28,570 nucleotides of DNA from Nanobdellota archaeon (lineage in GTDB: Archaea > Nanobdellota > Nanobdellia > Pacearchaeales > GW2011-AR1). The stretch is from assembly GCA_030688225.1 (NCBI GenBank), contig JAUYIO010000080.1, forward strand, positions 1 through 28,570, in the 5' to 3' direction. The notes below the pieces were generated by a model, which saw only the letters and a list, made by a program, of their open reading frames with translations, was not told the origin of the DNA and did not search any database. A program made the position numbers and the translations under genes. Below are positions 1 to 8,258 of the stretch, piece after piece. How positions within the stretch are numbered: the stretch's first letter is position 1; each line of letters opens with the position of its first letter.

Positions 1-273
1 AATATCTTTCAAAAATTCCAAACACTTCATTACTTCAATCTTCCAGAAATAGGTATACCATCCTTTTCTTTTGTCCTTTTTTCTCATGGAAGAAACAAGC
101 CCATTATCAGCAAGTTTATACAAAATATTTCTTGTCTGATTTATTGTAACATTAAGTTTTTTCGCGATGATAAATTCATTAACATAATTTTTATTTTGCA
201 GCAAATCTACAATTAATTCCCATTGCTTACCAACGACAACTGCCACAGCTTCTTTAAGAAATTTATCAAGCAT
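1..273 (-). CDS. tfe: Transcription factor E alpha subunit (TFE), N-terminal part
   Basis: The gene runs off the left edge and 91 residues are visible. They form a winged helix of the TFIIE-alpha/TFE type. After a helix ending near GKQW come AKKLNVTINQTRNILYKL (about residues 37-54), matching the family pattern of a recognition helix followed by RxxLYKL, and then a KGWYTYFWKI stretch (about 70-79), the hallmark GWxxYxW of TFE. The zinc-ribbon half would lie outside the window. TFE binds RNA polymerase and helps open the promoter together with TBP and TFB; a TFB gene lies 16 kb away in this window. The ATG is preceded by a TATA-like box at the right distance for a leaderless transcript. The family call is firm from the winged helix alone. 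Confidence 0.88.
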   Translation of the reverse strand, partial: MLDKFLKEAVAVVVGKQWELIVDLLQNKNYVNEFIIAKKLNVTINQTRNILYKLADNGLVSSMRKKDKRKGWYTYFWKIEVMKCLEFLKDI

Positions 274-294
274 TAAGATATTAAAAATTAAAGA

Positions 295-302
295 TATATA
301 AA
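295..302 (-). promoter_or_regulatory. TATA-like box for TFE
   Basis: TTTATATA on the minus strand, 22-29 bases before the TFE ATG. This is the usual archaeal TATA position for a transcript starting at or near the start codon. No Shine-Dalgarno sequence is visible between the box and the ATG. Confidence 0.55.
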
Positions 303-373
303 CTTTAGGTTTTAATTTAAAATTCTGAAACTAAAAATTAAAAATCCAAAGGATTTTTAAAGTTATATTGTAT

Positions 374-384
374 TTTATATATAT
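374..384 (+). promoter_or_regulatory. TATA-like box for the proline-rich coiled-coil gene
   Basis: TTTTATATATA, 20-30 bases before the ATG at 404. Its distance favours that ATG over the TTG at 368, which would lie upstream of the box. It is divergent from the TFE promoter in the same 130-base gap. Confidence 0.5.
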
Positions 385-403
385 TAAAAGAGATATATTG
401 AAA

Positions 404-970
404 ATGGGGTGGTTTAACAAGCAAAAAAAGAAAAGCGAGGATGTTCCAAAAGAACCTCCAAAACTTCCTCCTTTACCAAAACTTCCTGAACTTCCAAAAA
501 TAAATGAATTTAACAAATCTCTCCCAAGATTGCCGGGAAAAACTCCAAATATTTCTGAAGAACAAAAAAACCAAGAATTTCCCGAAATGAACAGGTTTGG
601 ACAAGAAGAACCAACTGAATCTCAAATTCAAAAACAAATTGAAAAATTTAGAAGTGAAATTCCTCAACAAAAAATGAACACTCCAGGAAAGCCAATGAAA
701 CCGAAAGAAATGCCTGAAAAACACATTGAAAATAAAGAAATAAAAAAAATCTCAGAACCTGTTTTCATAAGACTTGATAAATTTGAAGAAAGTTTAAGAG
801 TTTTTGAAAGAGCAAGAGAACAGATTAGTGAAGTTGAAAAAACACTCTCACATACTAAAAGAATAAAAGAGGAAGAAGAAAAAGAACTTGAAAAATGGGA
901 AAAAGAAATAGAAATGATAAAAGAGCAACTTGAGAACATAGATAAAAATATTTTTTCTAAGACAGAATGA
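404..970 (+). CDS. Proline-rich, coiled-coil protein of unknown function
   Basis: 188 residues from the ATG at 404; an upstream in-frame TTG at 368 is less likely because the TATA-like box lies between them. A short basic start (MGWFNKQKKK) is followed by a proline/leucine-rich segment (about residues 15-50) with repeated xLPxLP units. The middle is charged, and a long glutamate/lysine coiled coil fills the last 60-70 residues. There is no signal peptide, membrane helix or catalytic motif. The last four bases overlap the next gene (ATGA), so the two are probably translated together and both coiled coils may interact. Function not recognised; the proline-rich part could be a flexible docking segment, but that is a guess. 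Confidence 0.75.
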   Translation: MGWFNKQKKKSEDVPKEPPKLPPLPKLPELPKINEFNKSLPRLPGKTPNISEEQKNQEFPEMNRFGQEEPTESQIQKQIEKFRSEIPQQKMNTPGKPMKPKEMPEKHIENKEIKKISEPVFIRLDKFEESLRVFERAREQISEVEKTLSHTKRIKEEEEKELEKWEKEIEMIKEQLENIDKNIFSKTE

Positions 971-1341
971 GCACCAAAGAAATGATTTATGTCCAGTTAG
1001 GACAAGAACAGGTAATCCAATCAAAAAAGAACACTCTTTCATCAGAGATTAATCTGTTAAATATAAAGAAAAATATGAGGACTTATCATGCATTAAGAAA
1101 AGAAGAGTTAAAAGAAAAATTAAAACTCTACAGAAAAATAAAGGACATGATGAAAATAGTGACGAGATTACAGAACACTCTCCCTAAAATAAAAATCCCA
1201 AAGATAGTCTCAGAACAAAAAGAAAAAAAGGAAAAATCATACATTGAAGAAAAAATCAAGAACACAAAACTTGAAAAACAAGATACAGATTTAGAAAGGC
1301 AACTCAGAGAAATCCAGGAAAAATTAAGAAGACTTGAATAA
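967..1341 (+). CDS. Coiled-coil protein of unknown function
   Basis: 124 residues, almost entirely lysine/glutamate-rich helix. The start overlaps the stop of the preceding gene in an ATGA arrangement, which supports this start codon and translational coupling. Both termini are predicted coiled coil (for example the final stretch with LERQLREIQEKLRRLE). No cysteine cluster, membrane segment or enzyme motif is seen. It is most simply read as a structural or adaptor partner of the upstream proline-rich coiled-coil protein. The synthetase gene downstream has its own promoter and is probably not part of this pair. Confidence 0.72.
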   Translation: MSTKEMIYVQLGQEQVIQSKKNTLSSEINLLNIKKNMRTYHALRKEELKEKLKLYRKIKDMMKIVTRLQNTLPKIKIPKIVSEQKEKKEKSYIEEKIKNTKLEKQDTDLERQLREIQEKLRRLE

Positions 1342-1350
1342 GAGCAAACA

Positions 1351-1360
1351 ATTTTTAAAA
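1351..1360 (+). promoter_or_regulatory. TATA-like box for alaS
   Basis: ATTTTTAAAA lies 21-30 bases before the alaS ATG at 1381, in the 39-base gap after the coiled-coil pair. It implies independent, leaderless transcription of alaS. Confidence 0.5.
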
Positions 1361-1380
1361 TCAAACTTCTTCTCTAAAAT

Positions 1381-3090
1381 ATGATACAAAGAAAAGAACT
1401 AATAAAGAGATATATTGAATTTTTCAAATCAAAAAAACACAAAGAAATACCAAATTCTTCTCTCATCCCTAATCTTGGAGGTTCAGATACAGGTGTCTTA
1501 TTCACAACAGCAGGAATGCATCCTCTTGTTCCATATCTTCTCGGACAAAAACACCCTCATGGAAAAAGATTATGCGGAGTTCAAAAATGCATAAGAACAA
1601 TTGATATTGAAGAGGTAGGAGATTCCACACATCACACTTTTTTTGAAATGCTTGGAAATTGGAGTTTAGGAGATTATTTTAAAAAAGAGGCAATAGAATA
1701 TTCCTTTGAATTTCTAACAAAAGTTTTGAAAATAAAAAAAGATAAAATATCTGTTACATGTTTTAAAGGAGACAAAGATGCTAAAAAAGATGAAGAGTCT
1801 GCAAAATTCTGGATTTCACAAGGAATCCCAAAAGAAAGAATAAAATTTCTCTCAAAATCAGATAACTGGTGGGGTCCTGCTGGAGAAACAGGTCCTTGCG
1901 GCCCAGATACAGAAATGTTTGTAAATAGCATTGAAATCTGGAATGATGTTTTTATGGAATACAATAAAAATTCAAATGGAAAATTTGAACCACTAAAACA
2001 GAAAAATGTTGATACAGGAATGGGTGTAGAAAGAACTCTCGCCACATTAAACAATTTAGATGATAATTACTTAACAGAAGTCTGGAAACCAATAATAGAA
2101 GAAATAGAAAAAATTTCAAAACAGAATTATGAAAATCTTTCTACAAAACCAAAAATGAGAATTATTGCAGATCACATAAAAGCTTCTGTATTTATTCTCG
2201 CAGAAGGAATAACTCCAAGCAACACAGAACAAGGATATGTTTTAAGAAGATTAATTCGGAGAGCTGTAAGATTTGGAAGAGAATTAAGAATAAAAAATTT
2301 CGCATCAAAAATTGCAGAACCTGTTTTCAGAATATATGATGACTATCCTGAACTAAAAAAGAATAAAAAATTCATCATGGAAGAATTAAAAAAAGAAGAA
2401 AATAAATTTGAATTAACTATTGAAAGAGGAATGAACAAATTCAAGAAATTTTCTGAAAATAAAAAATTATCAGGGGAAGAAGCTTTCTTGTTGTTCCAAA
2501 GCTATGGTTTTCCTATTGAAATTACAAGAGAACTTGCAAAAGAAAATCAGGTTAAATTAGATGAAAAAGAATTCCAAAAAGAACTTGAAAAACATAAAGA
2601 ATTGTCCAGGACAGCTTCAAAAGGGAAATTCAAATCAGGACTTGCAGACAATTCAGAACAAACTACAAAGCTTCACACAGCAGCACACTTGCTTCTTGCC
2701 GCAATTCAAAAAGTTCTCAAGGATAAAGACATAATGCAAAAGGGAAGCAACATAACTCCTGAAAGATTGCGTCTGGACTTTTCCTTTCCAAGAAAATTAA
2801 CAGAAGAAGAGATAAAAAAAATTGAAGATTTGGTTAATGAACAAATAAAAAAATCAACAAATGTAACTCGTGAAGAAATGTCTCCTAAAGAAGCAAAGAA
2901 AAAAGGTGCTTCAGGAATTTTCAATGAGAAATATGGAGATAAAGTCTCTGTTTACACTATAGGAGATTTCTCAAAAGAAATTTGCACAGGCCCTCATGTA
3001 AAAAACACAAGAGAAATAGGAAAATTCAAAATAACTAAAGAAGAATCTTCAAGTTCAGGAGTAAGAAGAATTAGGGCTAGCCTGGGATGA
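1381..3090 (+). CDS. alaS: Alanyl-tRNA synthetase, short form without the C-Ala domain
   Basis: 569 residues, against roughly 870-900 for usual AlaRS. It attaches alanine to tRNA-Ala and hydrolyses mischarged tRNA. The class II catalytic core is at the N-terminus (LFTTAGMHPLVPYL near residues 40-53; THHTFFEMLGNWSLGDYF near 83-100; NWWGPAGETGPCGPDTE near 161-177; NVDTGMGVERT near 210-220), followed by the helical tRNA-recognition part. The editing domain is complete: H432xxxH436 and C535xxxH539 are the four metal ligands, and the family signature GVRRI is near the end. Translation stops right after the editing core, so the C-terminal oligomerisation/elbow-binding domain (C-Ala) is absent, not truncated mid-domain. 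The wording of the core (HTFFEMLGNWSLGDYFKKEA) is bacterial, like that of candidate-phyla-radiation enzymes, which suggests lateral transfer. It ends directly against leuS on the other strand. Confidence 0.95.
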   Translation: MIQRKELIKRYIEFFKSKKHKEIPNSSLIPNLGGSDTGVLFTTAGMHPLVPYLLGQKHPHGKRLCGVQKCIRTIDIEEVGDSTHHTFFEMLGNWSLGDYFKKEAIEYSFEFLTKVLKIKKDKISVTCFKGDKDAKKDEESAKFWISQGIPKERIKFLSKSDNWWGPAGETGPCGPDTEMFVNSIEIWNDVFMEYNKNSNGKFEPLKQKNVDTGMGVERTLATLNNLDDNYLTEVWKPIIEEIEKISKQNYENLSTKPKMRIIADHIKASVFILAEGITPSNTEQGYVLRRLIRRAVRFGRELRIKNFASKIAEPVFRIYDDYPELKKNKKFIMEELKKEENKFELTIERGMNKFKKFSENKKLSGEEAFLLFQSYGFPIEITRELAKENQVKLDEKEFQKELEKHKELSRTASKGKFKSGLADNSEQTTKLHTAAHLLLAAIQKVLKDKDIMQKGSNITPERLRLDFSFPRKLTEEEIKKIEDLVNEQIKKSTNVTREEMSPKEAKKKGASGIFNEKYGDKVSVYTIGDFSKEICTGPHVKNTREIGKFKITKEESSSSGVRRIRASLG

Positions 3091-5550
3091 TTATTCTAAA
3101 TAAATAGCAGGTTTTCCAGGTTTTGCATTCTTGCTTTTGTTTGTAGGATCATATTTATCCTTCTCATTAACTGCAAAAATTTTCACAGGTTTTCCTATCT
3201 TTTCAGAGATAATATTCTCATCATAAATATTCTTTTCCATAGGAAGAACATAAACATAAACTTTAGTTTTAGTTTCTCCACGACTTTCAATTATTTTGAA
3301 AATATTCAGAATATCTTCTTTTATTTTTTCAATCATCTCTTCTTGTTTCTCAAGCTTCTCATCTATTTTTTTCTCGTCGCAAACAGGCCACTTTTCAAGA
3401 GAGATAAAATTTTTATTTCCAAGATTACTCCATAATTCTTCAGAAATATGAGGACAAAAAACAGAAAACATTTTCAAAAAATTCTCAGCATCTTTTTTTG
3501 AAATATCTTCTTTTTCAAAACTTTCAAAAACTTTTCTCAATTTTATTATTGCAAGATTATATTTGAAAAATTCTATATCTGAAGAAATTCCTTTTATGGC
3601 AAGATTAATTTTACTCTCAACAATTTTTGAGGATTTCCCAAATTTTCTCTTTTCAAAATAATCAATCACTCTCTTAACAAATTTCAAGCTTCCAATAATT
3701 CCATTTTCGCTCCAGTCAATATCCTTGTCAGGACTTGCGACAGAAACCAAAAACATTCTTGCAGTGTCAATTCCATATTTCTTTGAAACCTTCTCAGGAA
3801 GAATAACATTTCCTCTTGATTTAGACATCACAAAACCATCTTCACCATGAAGCATTCCTTGATTAAACAATTTCAAAAAAGGCTCATCTTTTTTTACAAA
3901 CCCTAAATCTCTCAGAGCTTTTGTGAAAAATCTCGCATAAATCAGATGCATACAAGCATGTTCTGCTCCACCAATATACTGATTAACAGGCATCCAATAA
4001 TTTACTTTATTTTTTTCAAAAGGCATTTTCTTATTCTTAGAATCACAATATCTCAAATAATACCAGCTTGAATCAAAAAAAGTATCCATAGTGTCTGTTT
4101 CTCTTTTCGCTTTTCCATTGCATTGAGGACATTTCACCTCTACAAAATTCTTATTTGTCTTGAGAGGATTTCCTTTTCCAAATTTTACTTTTTCAGGAAG
4201 TTTAACAGGAAGATCTTTTTCTTTAACAGGTTGAACACCACATTTATCACAATAAATAATTGGTATTGGCGTCCCCCAATATCTCTGACGCGAAACAAGC
4301 CAATCTTTTAATTTGTATTGAATTTTTTTTCTTCCAAGTTTTTTATCAGAAAGTTCAACAGATATATGTTCTTTTGCTTCACGATTGTTCAAACAATTGT
4401 GCGCACCTGAATTAATCAAAATTCCTTCTCCAGTATAAGCTTCTCCAAATTTCTCATTAACTTTTTTTCCTTCTTTGCTTATAACAATTTTTACAGGAAG
4501 TTTATACTTCTTTGCGAATTCAAAATCTCTTTGGTCATGTGCAGGAACAGCCATAACCATCCCACTTCCATAATCAGCAACAACAAAATTTCCAACCCAA
4601 ACAGGAACTTTTTCTTTATTCGCAGGATTAATTGCATAACTCCCAGTAAAAACTCCTTCTTTATCAAGTTTATCCAAGTCTTCTTGTTTTGTTGATTTTA
4701 TTTTTTTTAAAAAATTCGCAACAATTTTTTTCTGCTCTTTTGTAACTAACTCAAAAAGTTTGGGGTGCTGTGCAGAAACAACCATAAACGTAACTCCAAA
4801 AAGTGTATCAGGTCTCGTCGTGAAAACAGGAAATTTTTCTCCATTAATTTCAAAATCAATTTCAGTTCCGAAAGATTTTCCAATCCAATTTTTCTGCATA
4901 ATCTTTATTCTTTCAGGCCAATCCAACTTATCAATATCGCTAAGCAATTCCTCAGCATATTTCGTCGTTCTTACAAACCACTGCTCCAACAATTTTGTTT
5001 CTACATCTGTATCAGAATGTCTCCAACATTTTCCATTATGAACCTGTTCATTCGCCAAGACAGTATCGCACTTTGAACACCAATTCACAGGAGCTTTTTT
5101 CCTGTAAATCAAACCATTTTCCAAAAACTTCAAGAAGAAATACTGATTCCATTTGTAATATTCAGGATTGTGACTCCATAAAATTCTCTCCCAATCATAA
5201 CTTAATCCAAGTTCTTTCATTTGCCCCACATAATTCTTAATCGCATTTTCTGTGAATTTCTTTGGATGAGATTTCGCTTTTATCGCTGCATTTTCAGCAG
5301 GCAAACCAAAACTATCAAAGCCCATTGGATAAAGAACATTAAATCCATTCATTCTCTTGAATCTTGCATAAATATCTCCAATAGAATAATTCAATGCATG
5401 TCCCATATGCAATCCTGAAGCAGAAGGATAAGGGTACATTTCAAGAACATAAAATTTCCTTTTATTAGATTTTTCTTTTACCTGAAAAATTTTTTTTGCT
5501 TCCCACTTCTTCTGCCACTTTGATTCTATTTTTTTAAAATCATATTTCAT
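3091..5550 (-). CDS. leuS: Leucyl-tRNA synthetase, bacterial type
   Basis: 819 residues, class I. The HIGH motif is HMGH (residues 48-51) and the KMSKS loop reads VMSKS (574-578). A zinc-binding insertion (WCSKC at 157-161, with C175) and a second cysteine set (C434/C437 and C474/C477) are present. The CP1 editing domain shows the threonine-rich TRPDTLFG (245-252) and AVPAHDQRDFEFA (334-346), including the aspartate that positions the mischarged amino acid. Length, zinc module and CP1 placement are those of bacterial LeuRS; archaeal-eukaryotic LeuRS is longer and differently arranged, so transfer from bacteria is likely. It is convergent with alaS with no base between the two stop codons. A CTTTTAAAC box overlapping the stop of the upstream 73-aa gene could drive it separately. 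Confidence 0.96.
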   Translation of the reverse strand: MKYDFKKIESKWQKKWEAKKIFQVKEKSNKRKFYVLEMYPYPSASGLHMGHALNYSIGDIYARFKRMNGFNVLYPMGFDSFGLPAENAAIKAKSHPKKFTENAIKNYVGQMKELGLSYDWERILWSHNPEYYKWNQYFFLKFLENGLIYRKKAPVNWCSKCDTVLANEQVHNGKCWRHSDTDVETKLLEQWFVRTTKYAEELLSDIDKLDWPERIKIMQKNWIGKSFGTEIDFEINGEKFPVFTTRPDTLFGVTFMVVSAQHPKLFELVTKEQKKIVANFLKKIKSTKQEDLDKLDKEGVFTGSYAINPANKEKVPVWVGNFVVADYGSGMVMAVPAHDQRDFEFAKKYKLPVKIVISKEGKKVNEKFGEAYTGEGILINSGAHNCLNNREAKEHISVELSDKKLGRKKIQYKLKDWLVSRQRYWGTPIPIIYCDKCGVQPVKEKDLPVKLPEKVKFGKGNPLKTNKNFVEVKCPQCNGKAKRETDTMDTFFDSSWYYLRYCDSKNKKMPFEKNKVNYWMPVNQYIGGAEHACMHLIYARFFTKALRDLGFVKKDEPFLKLFNQGMLHGEDGFVMSKSRGNVILPEKVSKKYGIDTARMFLVSVASPDKDIDWSENGIIGSLKFVKRVIDYFEKRKFGKSSKIVESKINLAIKGISSDIEFFKYNLAIIKLRKVFESFEKEDISKKDAENFLKMFSVFCPHISEELWSNLGNKNFISLEKWPVCDEKKIDEKLEKQEEMIEKIKEDILNIFKIIESRGETKTKVYVYVLPMEKNIYDENIISEKIGKPVKIFAVNEKDKYDPTNKSKNAKPGKPAIYLE

Positions 5551-5580
5551 ATTTCAATAAAGCATACAATGTTTAAAAGT

Positions 5581-5802
5581 TTATTCAAAAACAGGTTCAC
5601 CGTAATTCACATGATGATTACTTGCTTCAAATCTCGGGAATGAAACCAGTTTAAAATATTTCTCCAAAAGATATTTTCCATTTCCATTTCTATAAAAATA
5701 AATATGTCTTTTTTTAACTGTAAAAGAACTGGCTTCAGAAGGGATGTCTATCTTATCTCCTCGTCTTACTTCAAACTTTTTAATAAAATCATCAAGAGCC
5801 AT
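5581..5802 (-). CDS. Small protein of unknown function
   Basis: 73 residues, mostly predicted beta strand, with a conserved-looking RRGDKIDIPSE segment and a C-terminal SNHHVNYGEP. No membrane helix, signal peptide or metal-binding pair is obvious. It lies 30 bases upstream of leuS on the same strand and could share transcripts with it. The upstream gap contains CTTTTATAG (minus strand) at about the right distance for its own promoter. The two adjacent histidines and the acidic end leave function open; not recognised. Confidence 0.65.
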   Translation of the reverse strand: MALDDFIKKFEVRRGDKIDIPSEASSFTVKKRHIYFYRNGNGKYLLEKYFKLVSFPRFEASNHHVNYGEPVFE

Positions 5803-5910
5803 TTTAATTAATTAGAATTTAAGATGACTCTATAAAAGAGCCAAGACTAACACTAGCACTAGAACTAATAAATTTTGTGTTAATCTCATAAACATTTAAA
5901 ATTGTAAATC

Positions 5911-5918
5911 TTTAAATA
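5911..5918 (+). promoter_or_regulatory. TATA-like box for endA
   Basis: TTTAAATA, 22-29 bases before the ATG at 5940, with no Shine-Dalgarno motif between. This predicts a leaderless endA transcript. Confidence 0.5.
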
Positions 5919-5939
5919 TCTTTCTCTCTTCTGGATGTT

Positions 5940-6458
5940 ATGGAAAAAATTCAAGCATATCTTGTAGGAGAAATTATTTTCAGCAATACTTCTGAAGCCC
6001 ACATGCTTTACAAAAAAAGTTCTTTCGGAGAACCAAAATCAGACAAAATCCAATATTCTCTCCCAGAAGCATTATTCCTTGTTGAAAAAAATAAAATGGA
6101 TGTTTTTTCAAAAAATAAGAAAATAACAAAAAACGATTTGTTAAAAAAGTTCCAAAAAATTGACAAGAAAATACAAATCAAATACCCTGTATTCAAAGAT
6201 TTGAGAGAAAAAGGTTATTTGGTCAAGACAGCTTTAAAGTTCGGTGCAGAATTTAGAATATATGAAAAAGGTTCTCGCGCAGGAAAAACCCATGCGAAGT
6301 GGATCGCATTTGTAGAGCACGAATCAAAAAAATTAACTTGGCATGAATTTTCTGCAAAAAATCGTGTCGCACATTCCACAAAAAAGAATCTTCTTCTCGC
6401 AATAGTTGATGAAGAAGGCGACGTTACTTATTACGAAGTTGGTTGGGTTAAACCCTAA
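5940..6458 (+). CDS. endA: tRNA-splicing endonuclease, single-subunit type
   Basis: 172 residues, the size expected for a homotetrameric archaeal splicing endonuclease. It cuts the bulge-helix-bulge at exon-intron junctions of pre-tRNA. The catalytic triad is visible: Y108 in FRIYEKG, H118 in GKTHAKW and the lysine at 148/149 in AHSTKKN. The family C-terminal strand LAIVDEEGDVTYYEV (153-167) follows directly. An N-terminal domain (about 1-85) precedes the catalytic one, as usual. The three intron-containing tRNA genes in this window are natural substrates; all show a 4-bp helix between two 3-nt bulges. No sign of a split or duplicated subunit. Confidence 0.95.
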   Translation: MEKIQAYLVGEIIFSNTSEAHMLYKKSSFGEPKSDKIQYSLPEALFLVEKNKMDVFSKNKKITKNDLLKKFQKIDKKIQIKYPVFKDLREKGYLVKTALKFGAEFRIYEKGSRAGKTHAKWIAFVEHESKKLTWHEFSAKNRVAHSTKKNLLLAIVDEEGDVTYYEVGWVKP

Positions 6459-6503
6459 CTCAAACATCAAAAAACTTATAATCTCATTCTTTCTATTTGG
6501 ATT

Positions 6504-7421
6504 ATGCCTGCTACAAATTCTCAAGATTTCAAAGAGAGAATAATCTCAATCATAAAAAGAAGAGGTCCAAGCCTGCCAGTACACATTGCAAAAGAAATAA
6601 GTCTCAGCATACTTTTCACATCTGCTTTTCTGTCAGAATTAATAGCTGAAAAAGAAATAAAAATAAGCGAAATGAGGGTTGGAAATTCTCCAGTATATTA
6701 CATAGAAGGGCAAGAACCAAATCTTGAAAAATTTTCGCAATATCTGGGAAGCAAGGAAAAAGAAGCATTTAACTTGTTAAGACAAAGAAGATTTCTCAGG
6801 GACAAAGAATTAGAACCTGCAATAAGAGTTGCTTTAAGAGAAATAAGAGACTTTGCAATAGCATTTAAAAAAGATGAAGAAATTTTCTGGAGGTATTATA
6901 CAGTTCATGAATCAGAGTTTATAGAAGAAAAACAAACTCCTCCTCAAAAACAACCAGAGGTAAAGGAAACTGCTCCTGAACCAACCAAAGAAATTGAAGA
7001 AGAAAAAGAAACAATTTCCAAAAAACCAAAGCCGAAAAAAACAAGAGAACTCAATATCTTTGAAAAACCAATAAAAAAGAAAGAAGAAAAAACAACAAAA
7101 AAGAAAGTTTCAAAAAAACAAAACGAAACCTTCTTCAACAAAGTAAAAGAGATTCTCTCAAAAAGGTCAATAGAAATATCAGACATTGTAAGTTTCAATA
7201 AAAACGAATTAATTCTTAGAGTAAAAGATAATAACAAGGAAGAATTGGTAATAGCCTACAACAAGAAGAGAATAACAGAAGAAGATTTAATAAAAGCGTC
7301 AAAAAAAGCTTCAGAATTAAATTTTTCATACACAATATTAAGTCTTGGAGAAATTCCAAGAAAATTAAAAGACCTGTTAATTGCTGTTGAAAACCTTTCA
7401 AAAATAGAAAAATTAGAATAA
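6504..7421 (+). CDS. Winged-helix protein with charged linker, function unknown
   Basis: 305 residues in three parts. Residues 1-70 look like a winged helix (helix, LPVHIAKEISLSI recognition-type helix, then a beta hairpin ending in SPVYYIEG). Residues 75-140 may be a second helical/winged domain. Residues 140-205 are a low-complexity lysine/glutamate/proline linker. Residues 205-305 form a compact alpha/beta domain (NKNELILRVKDNNKEELVIAY, then a helix and LNFSYTILSLGEIP). No catalytic site can be named. DNA or RNA binding is likely from the winged helix. It sits between endA and the eS17-Alba operon, with its own CTTATAAT box about 22-29 bases upstream of the ATG. Confidence 0.75.
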   Translation: MPATNSQDFKERIISIIKRRGPSLPVHIAKEISLSILFTSAFLSELIAEKEIKISEMRVGNSPVYYIEGQEPNLEKFSQYLGSKEKEAFNLLRQRRFLRDKELEPAIRVALREIRDFAIAFKKDEEIFWRYYTVHESEFIEEKQTPPQKQPEVKETAPEPTKEIEEEKETISKKPKPKKTRELNIFEKPIKKKEEKTTKKKVSKKQNETFFNKVKEILSKRSIEISDIVSFNKNELILRVKDNNKEELVIAYNKKRITEEDLIKASKKASELNFSYTILSLGEIPRKLKDLLIAVENLSKIEKLE

Positions 7422-7426
7422 AAATC

Positions 7427-7434
7427 TTTAAAAA
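7427..7434 (+). promoter_or_regulatory. TATA-like box for the eS17-Alba operon
   Basis: TTTAAAAA, 23-30 bases before the eS17 ATG at 7457. No other candidate lies closer, and no ribosome binding site is visible before the ATG. Confidence 0.5.
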
Positions 7435-7456
7435 CCTGTAATTAAACCAATATAAT

Positions 7457-7669
7457 ATGGGAAAGATAAAATCAAAATTAATTAAGAGAACTGCAAAGTC
7501 CTTACTAAAAAAAGAAATAGGATTTTCTGAAGATTTTGAAATAAATAAGAAGATACTTGGAAGTGAAATGCCGAGCAAAAAATTAAGAAATCAGTTAGCA
7601 GGATTCTTAGCAAGAGTAAAAAAACAAGAGAGAATTAGCAAACCAAAAATATTGAAAGCCGAGAAGTGA
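7457..7669 (+). CDS. rps17e: Ribosomal protein eS17
   Basis: 70 residues, the normal archaeal length. It matches eS17 throughout: the N-terminal GKIKSKLIKRTAKSLL, the acidic FSEDFEINKKI and the basic PSKKLRNQLAGFLARVKK. eS17 is a small-subunit protein shared by archaea and eukaryotes. It is the first gene of a two-gene unit: the Alba gene starts one base after its stop codon. The start is fixed by the conserved MGK/R N-terminus and by the TATA spacing. Confidence 0.93.
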   Translation: MGKIKSKLIKRTAKSLLKKEIGFSEDFEINKKILGSEMPSKKLRNQLAGFLARVKKQERISKPKILKAEK

Positions 7670-7670
7670 A

Positions 7671-7958
7671 ATGGAACAGAATGAAAATGTGATTTTTGTC
7701 GGAGCAAAACCTTTTATAAATTATATCAAAGGCGTAACTATGCAATTCACATCAAAAAACAAAACAGAGGTAATAATCAAGGCCAGAGGAAAATTCATAA
7801 GCAAAGCTGTTGATCTTGCAGAAGTCATAAAGAAAAAATTCTCAGAAAATCCAAAAGCAAAAGTAAAAAACATAAAGATAGACAGTGATGATTTTGAAAA
7901 CAAAGACGGTAGAAAAGTTAAGGTATCTGAGATAGAAATAACAATAATGAGAAAATAA
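7671..7958 (+). CDS. albA: Alba-family DNA/RNA-binding protein
   Basis: 95 residues. The family core is clear: FVGAKPFINYI (residues 9-19, including the lysine that contacts nucleic acid and is acetylated in Sulfolobus Alba), VIIKARGKFISKAVDLAEVI (35-54), and the C-terminal KVSEIEITIMRK. Alba dimers coat DNA and also bind RNA. The gene starts one base after the eS17 stop, without its own TATA box, so it is almost certainly co-transcribed with the ribosomal protein. That links nucleoid or RNA coating to ribosome synthesis. The convergent gene on the other strand begins at the next base. Confidence 0.94.
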   Translation: MEQNENVIFVGAKPFINYIKGVTMQFTSKNKTEVIIKARGKFISKAVDLAEVIKKKFSENPKAKVKNIKIDSDDFENKDGRKVKVSEIEITIMRK

Positions 7959-8177
7959 TTATTTTTTCTTTTTAAGCAGTTTCTTAATATCTTCAAGGTT
8001 ATTATTAATCTTCTCCATCTCTTTTTTCTTCTTTCTGTTTATCCAAAGATTAACAGCACTAAAAATCAAATATGCAAGAATAATCCCTCCAACTGCCTGA
8101 AAAAAAGTTGTAAGATTTGAAACCTTATCTATCAAAATTTGGACAAGTTCAGGATCTGTAAAATTCTCAATTGCCAT
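7959..8177 (-). CDS. Small single-span membrane protein
   Basis: 72 residues. A short N-terminal part is followed by a hydrophobic helix (about residues 26-46, AVGGIILAYLIFSAVNLWI) and then a lysine-rich coiled-coil tail ending in KKLLKKKK. The positive-inside rule puts the tail in the cytoplasm. It is convergent with albA with no intervening base. Function not recognised. Confidence 0.68.
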   Translation of the reverse strand: MAIENFTDPELVQILIDKVSNLTTFFQAVGGIILAYLIFSAVNLWINRKKKKEMEKINNNLEDIKKLLKKKK

Positions 8178-8258
8178 AATAAGAAAAAGAAATAAGGGTT
8201 TTTAATATTTGCCAAAAATGAAGGCTTTGTTTAGGAAGTCCTGATTTAAGATTACTTT

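Noticed and set aside
331..516. Glycine/serine-rich minus-strand frame
   Set aside because: Antisense of the proline-rich gene; its repeats only mirror the xLPxLP codons.
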